Numbered from the stretch's first letter, positions 10,170 through 17,700 are shown. The stretch: 64,000 nt of DNA from Chitinophagaceae bacterium (GCA_016717285.1 JADKFU010000005.1:2092501-2156500), one strand, 5' to 3'. Numbers and translations are program-made. Notes: generated from the letters alone by a model not told the origin.

Positions 10170-10341
10170 TTCTTATAAGTCTTTTTCTTGAGAGAGCACA
10201 CTCGGGGTTAGGTGCACTTTACTTAGCTTATTAATTTATTGCATAATACAGAAAAAATGGACAAGTTGATATGCCTAATAATAAACAAATCATATTGAGG
10301 TGATTCATACCAAAGGAAAAGATGGTGTTGCTATGAAGCGA
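10170..10341. other. Intergenic leader of the defence operon
   Basis: The 172-base gap between the winged-helix gene and the helicase is AT-rich. I see no exact TAnnTTTG box on the minus strand and no strong terminator. The operon may therefore be transcribed from the wHTH gene's promoter at 10757-10790 or from a promoter of another class. Confidence 0.4.
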
Positions 10342-10734
10342 TTACAAATTATTCGACTTATACTTAGTAATTGACTTCCCATATTCAAAATAGACCTTGT
10401 TTACCTTATAGCTGCCGAGTCCATGCATTTCTACCAACCCCACTTCTTTTAGCCTTCTAAGGCTCTTATAGATTGCCCCCATCTTTAACCCAAGAGCCTT
10501 CATGATTTCTTCTTTGCGCAGCCGGTTCAAATGAAAATAGTTGGTTCCGTAATCCAGCATATCATTTCCAATGATGTGCATCAAAAGGATGGTTGGCTTC
10601 CCTCCCGCTTCCGCAAGCTTGTCAGCAACGGATCCTGTATATATTTTGACAAACCTTGCTCCGCGCCTTTTAAAATAATCGCTTTGGGAGGGACTGCCGG
10701 CAACTTCGACCTGCTTACTTTGGATTACATTCAT
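10342..10734 (-). CDS. Small winged-helix DNA-binding protein (RepL-like / regulator)
   Basis: The 130-residue protein has a C-terminal winged-helix unit: LRKEEIMKALGLKMGAIYK (helix-turn-helix, about 76-94), SLRRLKEVGLVEMHGLGSYK (recognition helix and wing, about 95-114), then VNKVYFEY. The N-terminal segment ending in PTILLMHIIGNDML resembles the start of RepL-type replication/maintenance proteins common on Bacteroidota elements. It could be a plasmid-like replication remnant or the transcriptional regulator of the defence operon, which lies 172 bp downstream on the same strand. A good promoter and a perfect inverted repeat lie just upstream. The DNA-binding fold is well supported; the choice between replication and regulation is not. 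Confidence 0.72.
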   Translation of the reverse strand: MNVIQSKQVEVAGSPSQSDYFKRRGARFVKIYTGSVADKLAEAGGKPTILLMHIIGNDMLDYGTNYFHLNRLRKEEIMKALGLKMGAIYKSLRRLKEVGLVEMHGLGSYKVNKVYFEYGKSITKYKSNNL

Positions 10735-10756
10735 ACATCAAAATGTTTTTCAAATA

Positions 10757-10790
10757 CAAAGCTATTGTAGTTTCCAAATAATGTGCAAAA
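10757..10790 (-). promoter_or_regulatory. Promoter of the winged-helix gene
   Basis: On the minus strand a TTTTG box (10790-10786) is followed by a 21-base spacer and TAGCTTTG (10764-10757), a match to the Bacteroidota TTTG / TAnnTTTG promoter. Transcription would start near 10750, giving a short leader before the ATG at 10734. Confidence 0.6.
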
Positions 10791-10823
10791 AATGCTACCT
10801 ATCATACTAATAAAAGTAACAAT

Positions 10824-10844
10824 CAGTTTACTTTTCGTAAACTG
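10824..10844. repeat. Perfect inverted repeat, candidate operator
   Basis: CAGTTTAC and GTAAACTG form perfect 8-base arms around a TTTTC spacer, about 35 bases upstream of the -33 box of the winged-helix gene. The size and position fit a dimeric regulator site. There is no T-run, so a terminator is unlikely. Confidence 0.5.
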
Positions 10845-12094
10845 TTTTCATAGAGGATTTCTCTTCTATTCTTATTCAATGGAATTGAACAAAACCGTCA
10901 GTGCATTTAGAAATATTTTCTTGAGACATTCCCTTTACCATCCGAAGATGAGCTTTGACATATGTAATCCCTTTACAAACTTGTTGCTAACATCAATCCA
11001 AACTGAAATACCACTTACCTAACTTTAATAAACCTGGTTAGTTCGTAGAGCGTGGGTAACCCCCTCGCAGCGCGTGATCGCCCCCACCTGCCGTGTACCC
11101 CCCACCTTCGATTTCCAGATTTTTTCCTGTTGGAAATTTTTCCGATTTCCCGTTTCCTCGCGAGCAGGACATCCGGGCAAAATGACTAATAGGTGGTCCT
11201 TGCCTTTGGATGTCGATTTACTTTGTCCTGGTTACAGAATGACACAATCACATTACTCAAGCCCAATAAATTTGCCTTACACGGATTTAGATCCGAGCGA
11301 GTTATCCTGCCTTATACATCTGGTTGGATTGAAATCCGAGCAACACAATTTTGTTGTTTCCAGGATGATGGTCAAACTTGACCAGATTGCTGAATTGAAA
11401 ATTGACACCTCAAAACGTGCCCTATAAACGAAGATCTCCGGCAATGGACATAAATACACTGCCAAGCAGAAATCACGCGACGACGTGCATCAGGCGACCA
11501 TCCAGGACATATTTTAAAACATAAGCAATGGCATAAAAAACGTGAACTAAAAATCTTGTAGTCAAAATAACTTCGTCCTGATTTTTTTTAACCGTTTGGG
11601 AGTTTGATGGAATCGAACCTGACTTTGAGATGCAGTCCAGGTAATGGTTTCATATCAGACTCTGAGAAAGGTAACCCAATAGGTATCCTTTGTTTTGAAT
11701 TGTGCCGCACTACCCCTCCAATTTCGAATTGCTCAATCAAAATAAATCATATTAGCCCTTTCCGAAAATGCAATACTCTTTATAGTCTCTGCCTTGCTGC
11801 GAGGATTGCCCATTTACGGAAAATGCATTTTTTCTGGCTCGAAGAATTGCAAATAGCAATAGACGTAGGTATATAATTGCAAAATCAATAAACCATTCTT
11901 CATAGTGAATATCTGTATGTTACAAAGATTTTGAACCTAAAATGACCCTTTAATCTGTTGGGATATGTTGTTAGGGTCTGAAATGCTATTGCATTTTATA
12001 GTCGAGTGGAAACGACTCAGTAGGTTCATCCTAGGGAGATTGGATGAGCAATAAGATCAGGAGAAATAAAAGAGAAAAAAAAAGATAGATAATA
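10845..12094. other. Noncoding 1.25 kb inside the element, possibly decayed IS
   Basis: No frame here looks like a conserved protein. The stretch 11040-11180 is unusually C-rich on the plus strand. At 11369-11384 is a near-perfect palindrome, TGGTCAA-AC-TTGACCA, which resembles repeats at the ends of IS21-family elements; no istA or istB is present. At 11669-11688 lies a double GGTWACC-like site resembling the one beside the tmRNA. At 12000-12047 are two small hairpins (AGTCG/CGACT and TCATCC/GGATGA). The region could hold an origin, an IS remnant or regulatory RNA; none of these is established. Confidence 0.4.
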
Positions 12095-12835
12095 CTACTC
12101 CTTTTTATATGCTTCTTTTTTTTTCCTTTTTTTAAACCGAATATGAGATATTATTTCATCAACTTCCTGAAGGGCAATGTTACCATTATTAACCCTAATA
12201 CGGGTTCGTAATTCCGGTACTGTCTTCTTCATTTTGTTCACAAACCTTGGGTCAATATTTAAATTTTCAAAGTGTTTGATTACGGTAATGAACTTAGCCA
12301 GTTTGGCTTTCTTTTTTAAACAGTGCGCATTAGAAAGCGCAATGCCCAACTTTTCACATATGATAGATAGAGAAATTTTATCATAATCAGAAGAGAGGTG
12401 GATGCCTTGTGAAGGACTTCCTTTTTCAAGTCCGGACATCCACCGTCTCTTCTTATGTTGATTCAGCATATAACCGATAACTGCTGCAGCCATGAATGCT
12501 TGAATTTCATTAATTCTATCAATTTCAAATTCTGCAGCCGTCAATGATTTCTGGCCCAATTCCTTTTGCAGGTGCGCAAAACCTCTGATGAAGTAATATT
12601 TGGATTTCTTATTATACCCTATCCAATTTAGCTCTAGAAGTATACTGAGATTATTCTGAATTGTCTTTGCCGTTTTTCGAAATAGCCTTTGAGCGATCAT
12701 AATTTTATCTTCCGCCGAAATCATTCTTTTCCCATTACAACTAGACTTGAGCAAAATGTATAATTGGAAAGGTTTCGAGAGTTTATTCTTTAAAACATAC
12801 TCACACAATTCCACTGGGATCAGCAAGGTTTTCAT
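12095..12835 (-). CDS. Unknown element protein, basic, possible HTH
   Basis: I do not recognise this 246-residue protein. It is basic, with a very lysine-rich C-terminus (RFKKRKKKEAYKKE). The N-terminal ~100 residues (AQRLFRKTAKTIQNNLSIL, then LNWIGYNKKSKYYFIRG) read like a winged-helix unit with a helix, a recognition helix and a beta-hairpin. Its ATG overlaps the stop of the upstream HTH gene by four bases (ATGA), so the two are translationally coupled. The position within an integrase-containing element suggests a role in replication, excision or regulation of the element; this is an inference from context. Confidence 0.65.
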   Translation of the reverse strand: MKTLLIPVELCEYVLKNKLSKPFQLYILLKSSCNGKRMISAEDKIMIAQRLFRKTAKTIQNNLSILLELNWIGYNKKSKYYFIRGFAHLQKELGQKSLTAAEFEIDRINEIQAFMAAAVIGYMLNQHKKRRWMSGLEKGSPSQGIHLSSDYDKISLSIICEKLGIALSNAHCLKKKAKLAKFITVIKHFENLNIDPRFVNKMKKTVPELRTRIRVNNGNIALQEVDEIISHIRFKKRKKKEAYKKE

Positions 12836-13104
12836 TTTTCAGATTTCGTCCTGTTACCATCTAAAACCTTTACTACATCGTCATAGTCATAGAAGATAAT
12901 GCCTCCTACCTTTGTGAAAGGGAGAATTTCCTTGATTCGGAATGTCTGAAGAGTACCGGGCGATATGTTGAGCATCTTTCGCACATCTTCTGACTTGAGC
13001 CACTTCCTTTGTTTAAGACCTCCTCCGAATAACTCTTTTAATTCGATTAAAAGATCTTCCTTAAAAGACAGGAGATCATCGTGTGTTATAACTTGTGCAG
13101 GCAT
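12832..13104 (-). CDS. Excisionase-like helix-turn-helix protein
   Basis: This 90-residue protein belongs to the small HTH_17 / excisionase-like group common on Bacteroidota mobile elements. The core is WLKSEDVRKMLNISPGTLQT (about 35-54), then FRIKEILPFTKVGGIIFYD and YDDVVKVL, i.e. the MerR-like helix-turn-helix and wing that end in a tyrosine-aspartate segment. It overlaps the next gene by four bases and follows the integrase and the 381-residue protein on the same strand. The likely role is excision directionality or transcription control. Three 11-base-phased GGGGATA repeats lie 50-80 bases upstream and could be its binding sites. Confidence 0.8.
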   Translation of the reverse strand: MPAQVITHDDLLSFKEDLLIELKELFGGGLKQRKWLKSEDVRKMLNISPGTLQTFRIKEILPFTKVGGIIFYDYDDVVKVLDGNRTKSEK

Positions 13105-13152
13105 ATCAAAATCGTTTTATCGATTCAAAATTATGCTGCACTGTCTAACAAA

Positions 13153-13185
13153 TTGGGGGATAGACTGGGGATAGTTGGGGGATAA
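13153..13185. repeat. Three GGGGATA direct repeats phased at 11 bp
   Basis: TTGGGGGATAG (13153-13163), CTGGGGATAG (13165-13174) and TTGGGGGATAA (13175-13185) place the ATA steps at 13160, 13171 and 13182, exactly one helical turn apart. They sit just upstream of the excisionase-like gene (start 13104), as expected for a cooperatively bound operator or excisionase site. Confidence 0.6.
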
Positions 13186-13256
13186 GTCTTACGCAAACCT
13201 TTGCCCAATAAAGGTTTCAAGCTATCAACTTTTCCAAAAAATAATTTCCTGAGTTG

Positions 13257-14402
13257 CTACTTTCGATGACTGTGTGCTGAATTAGGAATGTGTTTATTTA
13301 TATCATTTCGCATATTATTGAGCAATTCATTTAGCTCAATATATTCACTTTCTGATAACTCATATGATTTCTTGTATGCTTGTCTTTCAGAAAAATTCCC
13401 TGACCGCTCGCTTTCGAAATGTCTCTTTGCAAATCGACTTAATTCCGCTTTTGTAGGGAATCTTAATACATCAAATTTTTTTAATAGATCAAAAAAGTAT
13501 ACAAGTTGTCGAGAAGATAAAGTCGTTTTTATTTGGTTGTCTGGAACTATTTTCGATTTTACCCCTGGGATAAATCTTTCTTTTTGATCCAGGAACTGTT
13601 TCAATCTTTCAATTGCTGGCTTCAGATAGTTCTCAAAGAATTCTTTCTTAAAAGAAAAGCCTATATCTATTCTTCGATAGTTCTTATTCTCAAAAACAAT
13701 CTCATCACCTTGAATGCTGTAATGAAGCAACTTTCTGCAATAAGAAATAAAATCCGCTTCAGTCACGGACCTGCTTTTTTTAGATTCATTAGAAGCCCAA
13801 ATGAGAAAGAAATCATCATAATTAGATTCAATGTTCAGCATCGCAAATCGGAGGTGTTCTTTGAAATGGGGAATACCATCTGGCACAACAGGTATGCTAT
13901 GTACATTCACACCAGCTTGGGCGGCAATTAGAAATTTTTTTACAAATTGTTCAAAATCGAGTTTGTTTTCGGGATACAGTTCTCGTTTAAATACAACTCT
14001 TACCATGTCCATTAGTTTGCTCAACGCCACTGATAAATGTATTCTTAAGCAATCTTCATTTTCATCCAAATTTCTTAGTCTGTCTGGAGGGTTTAGAATA
14101 AGACTATTTTTCTCAAGGCCCAAAATGTGTGTTAATGTTTGGTTACTATAAACAGTCAAATCATTAAGATTTGAAAGCTTGGCCTCATTCAAAATATTTT
14201 TTTTTATCTCTTGGACCATTTTAGTCAGTAATTGATCATAATATGCCATGCGCATTCTGCGGCATTCAATTACATCTTCACATTCTACTTGAAATCTGTG
14301 TTTATTTAAATACTCTGAAAAAGCCCATGGATTATTTATTAGGTCATCTATGAACTCCAGGTTGTTATTATGTCGGGGATACTCTTCATCCATTTTTTTC
14401 AT
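13257..14402 (-). CDS. Unknown 381-residue element protein (RteC-like position)
   Basis: I cannot assign a family. The protein is soluble and largely helical. The C-terminus (SSRQLVYFFDLLKKFDVLRF, then PTKAELSRFAKRHFES and ELSESEYIELNELLNNM) has the layout of the small C-terminal domain of RteC-type proteins, where a helix pair is followed by a checkpoint-like segment. Genes between a Bacteroidota integrase and an excisionase-like HTH are often RteC-like, so position and architecture agree. The N-terminal half shows no motif I can name. It stands 82 bases downstream of the integrase on the same strand, consistent with joint transcription. A regulatory role is a guess. Confidence 0.7.
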   Translation of the reverse strand: MKKMDEEYPRHNNNLEFIDDLINNPWAFSEYLNKHRFQVECEDVIECRRMRMAYYDQLLTKMVQEIKKNILNEAKLSNLNDLTVYSNQTLTHILGLEKNSLILNPPDRLRNLDENEDCLRIHLSVALSKLMDMVRVVFKRELYPENKLDFEQFVKKFLIAAQAGVNVHSIPVVPDGIPHFKEHLRFAMLNIESNYDDFFLIWASNESKKSRSVTEADFISYCRKLLHYSIQGDEIVFENKNYRRIDIGFSFKKEFFENYLKPAIERLKQFLDQKERFIPGVKSKIVPDNQIKTTLSSRQLVYFFDLLKKFDVLRFPTKAELSRFAKRHFESERSGNFSERQAYKKSYELSESEYIELNELLNNMRNDINKHIPNSAHSHRK

Positions 14403-14483
14403 ACCATCTTATTTATAATTTGGCTGTCATTACCGAACTATTTTATAGCTTGAAAATATTTGATACGACTTCTTTAAATGCAA

Positions 14484-15734
14484 CTAAATAATATGTCTTC
14501 TTTGAGTTTTGTTACCATAAAGCTTTTCCTTAAGTGAACTCATGTCATCGCTAACCTTTTTATCCATCACTTTAGCATAACTTTTCTGTGTGGTTCGGAT
14601 ATCAGAATGCCCCAACATCCTACTCACGGATTCAATTGGCACATCATTATTAAGCAATACAGTCGTCCCAAATGTCTTCCTGGCCACATGAAAAGTGAGG
14701 TTTTTATTAATCTCACAGATGTCAGCTAGTTCCTTCAAATAAGAATTCAGTTTTTGATTGCTCATGACAGGTAACAATCTTTCATTGTAAGCCGCCTTTA
14801 TATCCCCTTTGTATTTTTCGATGATGGCCAGTGCCTCCGGTAACAGTGGAATATTGGATTTTACTTCTGTCTTAGTTCGGTAGGTGTGTATCCATTTCTC
14901 TCCGTCAATTCCAATTACAATCTCATTGTGTGTTAGTTTCTCCAGATCGACATAAGCCAAGCCAGTATAACAACTGAAAACAAAGAGGTCACGAACAAGA
15001 TTTAGCCGAGGAATGCTGATTTCCTTATTCTTCATCCTTTCCAATTCCTCCACCGTGAGATAAATGAATTCTGTATCCTGCAGTCTTGATTTATATTGGA
15101 GGAATGGATCCTTCACCAGCCAGTTGTTCGCAACAGTCATAGTAATGATCTTCCTGAAGTTGCGGATGTATTTTAAGGTTGAGTTATGATTGCACTTGCG
15201 CACGGTCTTTAGATAATGTTCCAGGTCGGTTATGAATTTGTAACTCAAATCTGCAAGCGGCATATCACTTACACGGTACTTTGAACGCATGAATTCCTGG
15301 ATGTGCTGAAGTATGGTACCATAGCGAATAGCAGTTGCCGAGGAAAAATCAATTCCAACTTTTTCCTTCATTTGCTTATTGTGGTAATCAAAAGCCTCTA
15401 CGAGTGTGTATCTTTTCTCACCAATTCCTAAGACAGCATTGCGAAGGGTTTCCGCACTAATCGTCTTTCCTTTTTCGAGCAATATCCGGTGATGCTCATA
15501 TACATTGTTCTTCAGGCTATCGAGGTAATGATTAAGGCTCTTACTCTCTTCACCTGAACCCCGCACTTTATCTGCCTCATCATTCCATCTTTCCAAATCA
15601 ATATAACGATTGGTGGAAATGTTGGCCCGCTGACCGTCAACTGTAAGGCGGAGATAGATTGGCACCTGCCCTACCTTATTACGTTTATCCTTCCGTAGAT
15701 AAAAAAGTAATCCGAGCGATTGATTTTTAATCAT
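14484..15734 (-). CDS. Tyrosine site-specific integrase
   Basis: The protein has an N-terminal arm-binding domain (SLGLLFYLRKDKRNKVG, YLRLTVDGQRANISTNRYI), a SAM-like core-binding domain and a C-terminal catalytic domain. Catalytic residues: RTKTEVKSNIPL contains the beta-hairpin lysine region, HVARKTF gives HxxR, LGHSDIRTTQKSYAKV gives the second histidine and the nucleophilic tyrosine. The first catalytic arginine is replaced (CYTGLAYVDL, alanine where R is usual), as in many Bacteroidota integrases. I start it at the ATG at 15734 (MIKNQSLG), because family members begin there; an in-frame ATG 48 bases upstream is less likely. It lies next to the tmRNA 3' end, the probable attachment site. 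Confidence 0.92.
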   Translation of the reverse strand: MIKNQSLGLLFYLRKDKRNKVGQVPIYLRLTVDGQRANISTNRYIDLERWNDEADKVRGSGEESKSLNHYLDSLKNNVYEHHRILLEKGKTISAETLRNAVLGIGEKRYTLVEAFDYHNKQMKEKVGIDFSSATAIRYGTILQHIQEFMRSKYRVSDMPLADLSYKFITDLEHYLKTVRKCNHNSTLKYIRNFRKIITMTVANNWLVKDPFLQYKSRLQDTEFIYLTVEELERMKNKEISIPRLNLVRDLFVFSCYTGLAYVDLEKLTHNEIVIGIDGEKWIHTYRTKTEVKSNIPLLPEALAIIEKYKGDIKAAYNERLLPVMSNQKLNSYLKELADICEINKNLTFHVARKTFGTTVLLNNDVPIESVSRMLGHSDIRTTQKSYAKVMDKKVSDDMSSLKEKLYGNKTQRRHII

Positions 15735-15750
15735 TTGGCCTTGTTTGATT

Positions 15751-15895
15751 TTAGGTAACCAAAGTAAGGTAAAATAAATCAATTCTTATGTAGTTTTCAT
15801 AAGTTTTATTTCATGAAACCTTTACCAGTCAATAATTTCAGTGCATTTAGGTTACCCATTCCCAATTTTTCGTTTAGGTAACCTAATAGGTAACC
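15751..15895. repeat. Array of four TTAGGTWACC sites (candidate integrase arm sites)
   Basis: Copies are TTAGGTAACC (15751-15760), TTAGGTTACC (15847-15856), TTAGGTAACC (15874-15883) and ATAGGTAACC (15886-15895), the last two 12 bases apart. They lie between the integrase start and the tmRNA 3' end, where arm-type sites of an attachment region are expected. A related double copy occurs at 11669-11688. Confidence 0.55.
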
Positions 15896-15940
15896 TTTTC
15901 ATTGAAATTTCACGTCTATTTTGACATGCCCCAAAACAAA

Positions 15941-15974
15941 ATTCCCCCGTAAACACTATGATTTACGAGGGAAT
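15941..15974 (-). terminator. Terminator downstream of tmRNA
   Basis: ATTCCC-C-CGTAAA and TTTACG-A-GGGAAT form 13-base arms with one mismatch around CACTATGA. Read on the minus strand the hairpin is followed by a T-rich run, fitting intrinsic termination of the tmRNA transcript. Confidence 0.65.
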
Positions 15975-15997
15975 GATTTGATTTGAATTCTAATTTG

Positions 15998-16365
15998 TGG
16001 AGCTGGAGGGATTTGAACCCTCGTCCAGACAAAGCCATCGCAAGCTTTCTACATGTTTATTTCTTGTTAATTTTCGAATGAAGGCCGGTCAAGAACAAAC
16101 CAACCATCCATCTTATCTTCTGTAGTTGTCTCATCCTGCTCAAGAAGCTAAAGCAGAACCAGCCCGACTTTATGATGTTCCGGAGCAGCTTGTCAGGCGC
16201 AATCCGCAGGGAACAAACAGCTGAAACCTACATTGAGGTTTAGGCAGCCATTGCGTAATTAGAGTTGCCAAGTATGGCGTCGGGAGTTAAAGATTTGAGT
16301 GCTTGGCTCCCAATGCACTACATGCTTACTTACAAAGAACGATGCTGTCAATTCCGGTCAGCCCC
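15998..16365 (-). ncRNA. ssrA: Transfer-messenger RNA (tmRNA)
   Basis: The 5' end GGGGCTGACCGGAATTGACA (from 16365 downward) and the 3' end GGTTCAAATCCCTCCAGCTCC plus A are the tRNA-like half of tmRNA. GGGGCTG pairs with CAGCTCC in a 7-bp acceptor stem; CCA is not encoded. The internal reading frame at 16269-16240 is GGC AAC TCT AAT TAC GCA ATG GCT GCC TAA, giving the proteolysis tag (A)GNSNYAMAA. The product rescues stalled ribosomes together with SmpB. Its 3' end (15998) faces the integrase at 14484-15734, which makes this gene the likely integration target of the element to the left. Confidence 0.96.
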
Positions 16366-16405
16366 GGTGGTAACGAAATGATGCGTTACACATTTAATTA
16401 TCTTA

Positions 16406-16413
16406 CAAAGATA
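16406..16413 (-). promoter_or_regulatory. -7 box of the tmRNA promoter
   Basis: TATCTTTG on the minus strand matches TAnnTTTG and would start transcription about 35 bases before the mature tmRNA 5' end at 16365, leaving a short precursor leader. Confidence 0.5.
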
Positions 16414-16434
16414 GTCTAGATTGTTTGAATGGTA

Positions 16435-16488
16435 TTTGAAGGGTTTATATTGTTTAGATTGTTTGAAGGGTTTATATTGTTTAGGTTG
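16435..16488. repeat. 27-bp tandem duplication upstream of tmRNA
   Basis: Two adjacent 27-base copies beginning TTTGAAGGGTTTATATTG (16435-16461 and 16462-16488) differ at one base. They are followed at 16509-16535 by (CCTTAGT)n seven-base repeats. No coding function is apparent. Confidence 0.75.
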
Positions 16489-16598
16489 TTGAGCACTTTC
16501 CCGTTGTAAGTCCTTAGTCCTTAGTCCTTAGTAGTCTTTAGTCTTATTGCAAAATCCTATCTTGTACGTCCCAATTTAATTCCTAATTCCTAAATAAA

Positions 16599-16635
16599 AT
16601 TCCCCTGTAAACGAATGACGCGTTCACAGGGGAAT
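16599..16635 (-). terminator. Terminator of the DUF1579 gene
   Basis: ATTCCCCTGT (16599-16608) and ACAGGGGAAT (16626-16635) are perfect 10-base arms; the minus-strand continuation is T-rich (ATTTTATTTAGG). It lies 22 bases after the stop of the gene ending at 16657. Confidence 0.65.
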
Positions 16636-16656
16636 CAAACAATTCTTATTGGCTTT

Positions 16657-17226
16657 TTATCTCGACAGGTTGATTTCCATCGTCTTCATTTCCTTCTTAT
16701 CATTTCCGGTCGTGTACATTTCAATCTTCTGATGGTTCTCGTCAACAAATGTATGCACCTCGCGCATCATTACATCTTTGCCGATGGTGGGTTCATACAT
16801 CTTCCCCCTTAACTCAATACTTTTGCGATCGGCACCCATTTTTCCTTCCATATAGCCTAGACCCGTTCCCATATTATCAATCCATGTGCTGATGTAAATC
16901 TTCTTCCCATTATCATAAGCAATAGTTCCCAATCCTTCGAATGGCATGCCCATCATATCGCCTTTAAATCTTGTAGTAAGATAACGACCACCCATCACCA
17001 TTTCATTGTGCGCCGTACCACTTGATTTCTGAGGTTCCTTTGAAGGATCCATCCACCAGGTAGTTTCAGCTTTCCAGTCACCTTCCGACTTGGACATCAT
17101 TTTTTGTGCCTCTCCCGGAGTGCTGTAAGCCATCCAGGCTTTCATTTGATCATCTGTTTGAGCCATTACATGGCTGCCTGCAAACAAGAGGGCAATTAGA
17201 CAGAGTAGTTTGGTTGAGTTTTTCAT
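16657..17226 (-). CDS. Secreted DUF1579 protein
   Basis: The 189-residue protein has a signal peptide (MKNSTKLLCLIALLFAGSHVMAQ, cleaved near residue 23) followed by a DUF1579 domain. Recognisable segments are EGDWKAETTWWMDPSKEP, GGRYLTTRFKGDMMG and FEGLGTIAYDNGKKIYISTW. Members form a lipocalin-like beta barrel and have no established function. The gene is monocistronic, ends in a clear hairpin terminator and is preceded by a repeat-filled intergenic region. The family assignment is firm; location in the periplasm or outside the cell follows from the signal peptide. Confidence 0.85.
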   Translation of the reverse strand: MKNSTKLLCLIALLFAGSHVMAQTDDQMKAWMAYSTPGEAQKMMSKSEGDWKAETTWWMDPSKEPQKSSGTAHNEMVMGGRYLTTRFKGDMMGMPFEGLGTIAYDNGKKIYISTWIDNMGTGLGYMEGKMGADRKSIELRGKMYEPTIGKDVMMREVHTFVDENHQKIEMYTTGNDKKEMKTMEINLSR

Positions 17227-17321
17227 ATAATTTTTTATTTAAAGATAGAAAGAAATTGCATTAAAAAACAAACGGCATATAATTCCTGCTGTCCGGTTCT
17301 CATGCAGCAAGAGCGCAGCCG

Positions 17322-17700
17322 AAGAATCGTTCCCTGAGGTAGCCGAAGGAGCGGTCCCTGAGCGTAGCCGAAGGAGCGGTCCCTGAGCGTAGCCGAAGGG
17401 CCCGCGAAGCCGGAGCCACAATCCATGAACATAGCTGAAGAGTCCGCAATCAGGAAGAAGAGGTCTCTGCTTGCCGAAGAAACTGTCCCTGAGGCAGTCC
17501 CTGAGCGAAGCCGAAGGAGTCGAAGGAGCGGTCCCTGAGCGTAGCCGAAGGGCCCGCGAAGTAGCTGAAGAGTCCGCAATGAGGAAGAAACTGTCCCTTT
17601 GCGCAGCAGAAGAAACTGTCCCTGAGCGTAGCCGAAAGGGCCCGCGAAGCAGCCGAAGGGCCCGCGAAGTAGCTGAAGAGTCCGCAATGAGGAAGAAGCG
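17322..17700. repeat. Dense cluster of palindromic CCCTGAGCGTAGCCGAAGGG units
   Basis: About ten full or partial copies of CCCTGAGCGTAGCCGAAGGG and its variants, joined by the linker CCCGCGAAG and by GAAGAGTCCGCAATGAGGAA units, fill most of the 640-base gap between the DUF1579 gene and the dehydrogenase. The related unit CCCTGAGCTTGTCGAAGGG occurs at 24720-24820 and 28237-28302. Such sequences are dispersed repeats in many Bacteroidota. Long open frames on both strands here are products of the repeat and are not genes. Confidence 0.85.

Noticed and set aside
11074..11427. 117-codon plus-strand frame in the element's noncoding region
   Set aside because: Composition follows the C-rich DNA and no domain is recognisable; the region looks decayed.
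11590..11625. tRNA-like TGGAATCGAACC in reverse complement, considered as a tRNA 3' end or second attachment site
   Set aside because: The stem bases around the T loop do not pair and no cloverleaf can be built; it does not match the tmRNA 3' end.
13153..13185. Considered as a CRISPR-like or iteron array
   Set aside because: Only three copies with an 11-bp period; too few and too short for CRISPR, and no cas or replication initiator gene is adjacent. Kept as a possible operator.
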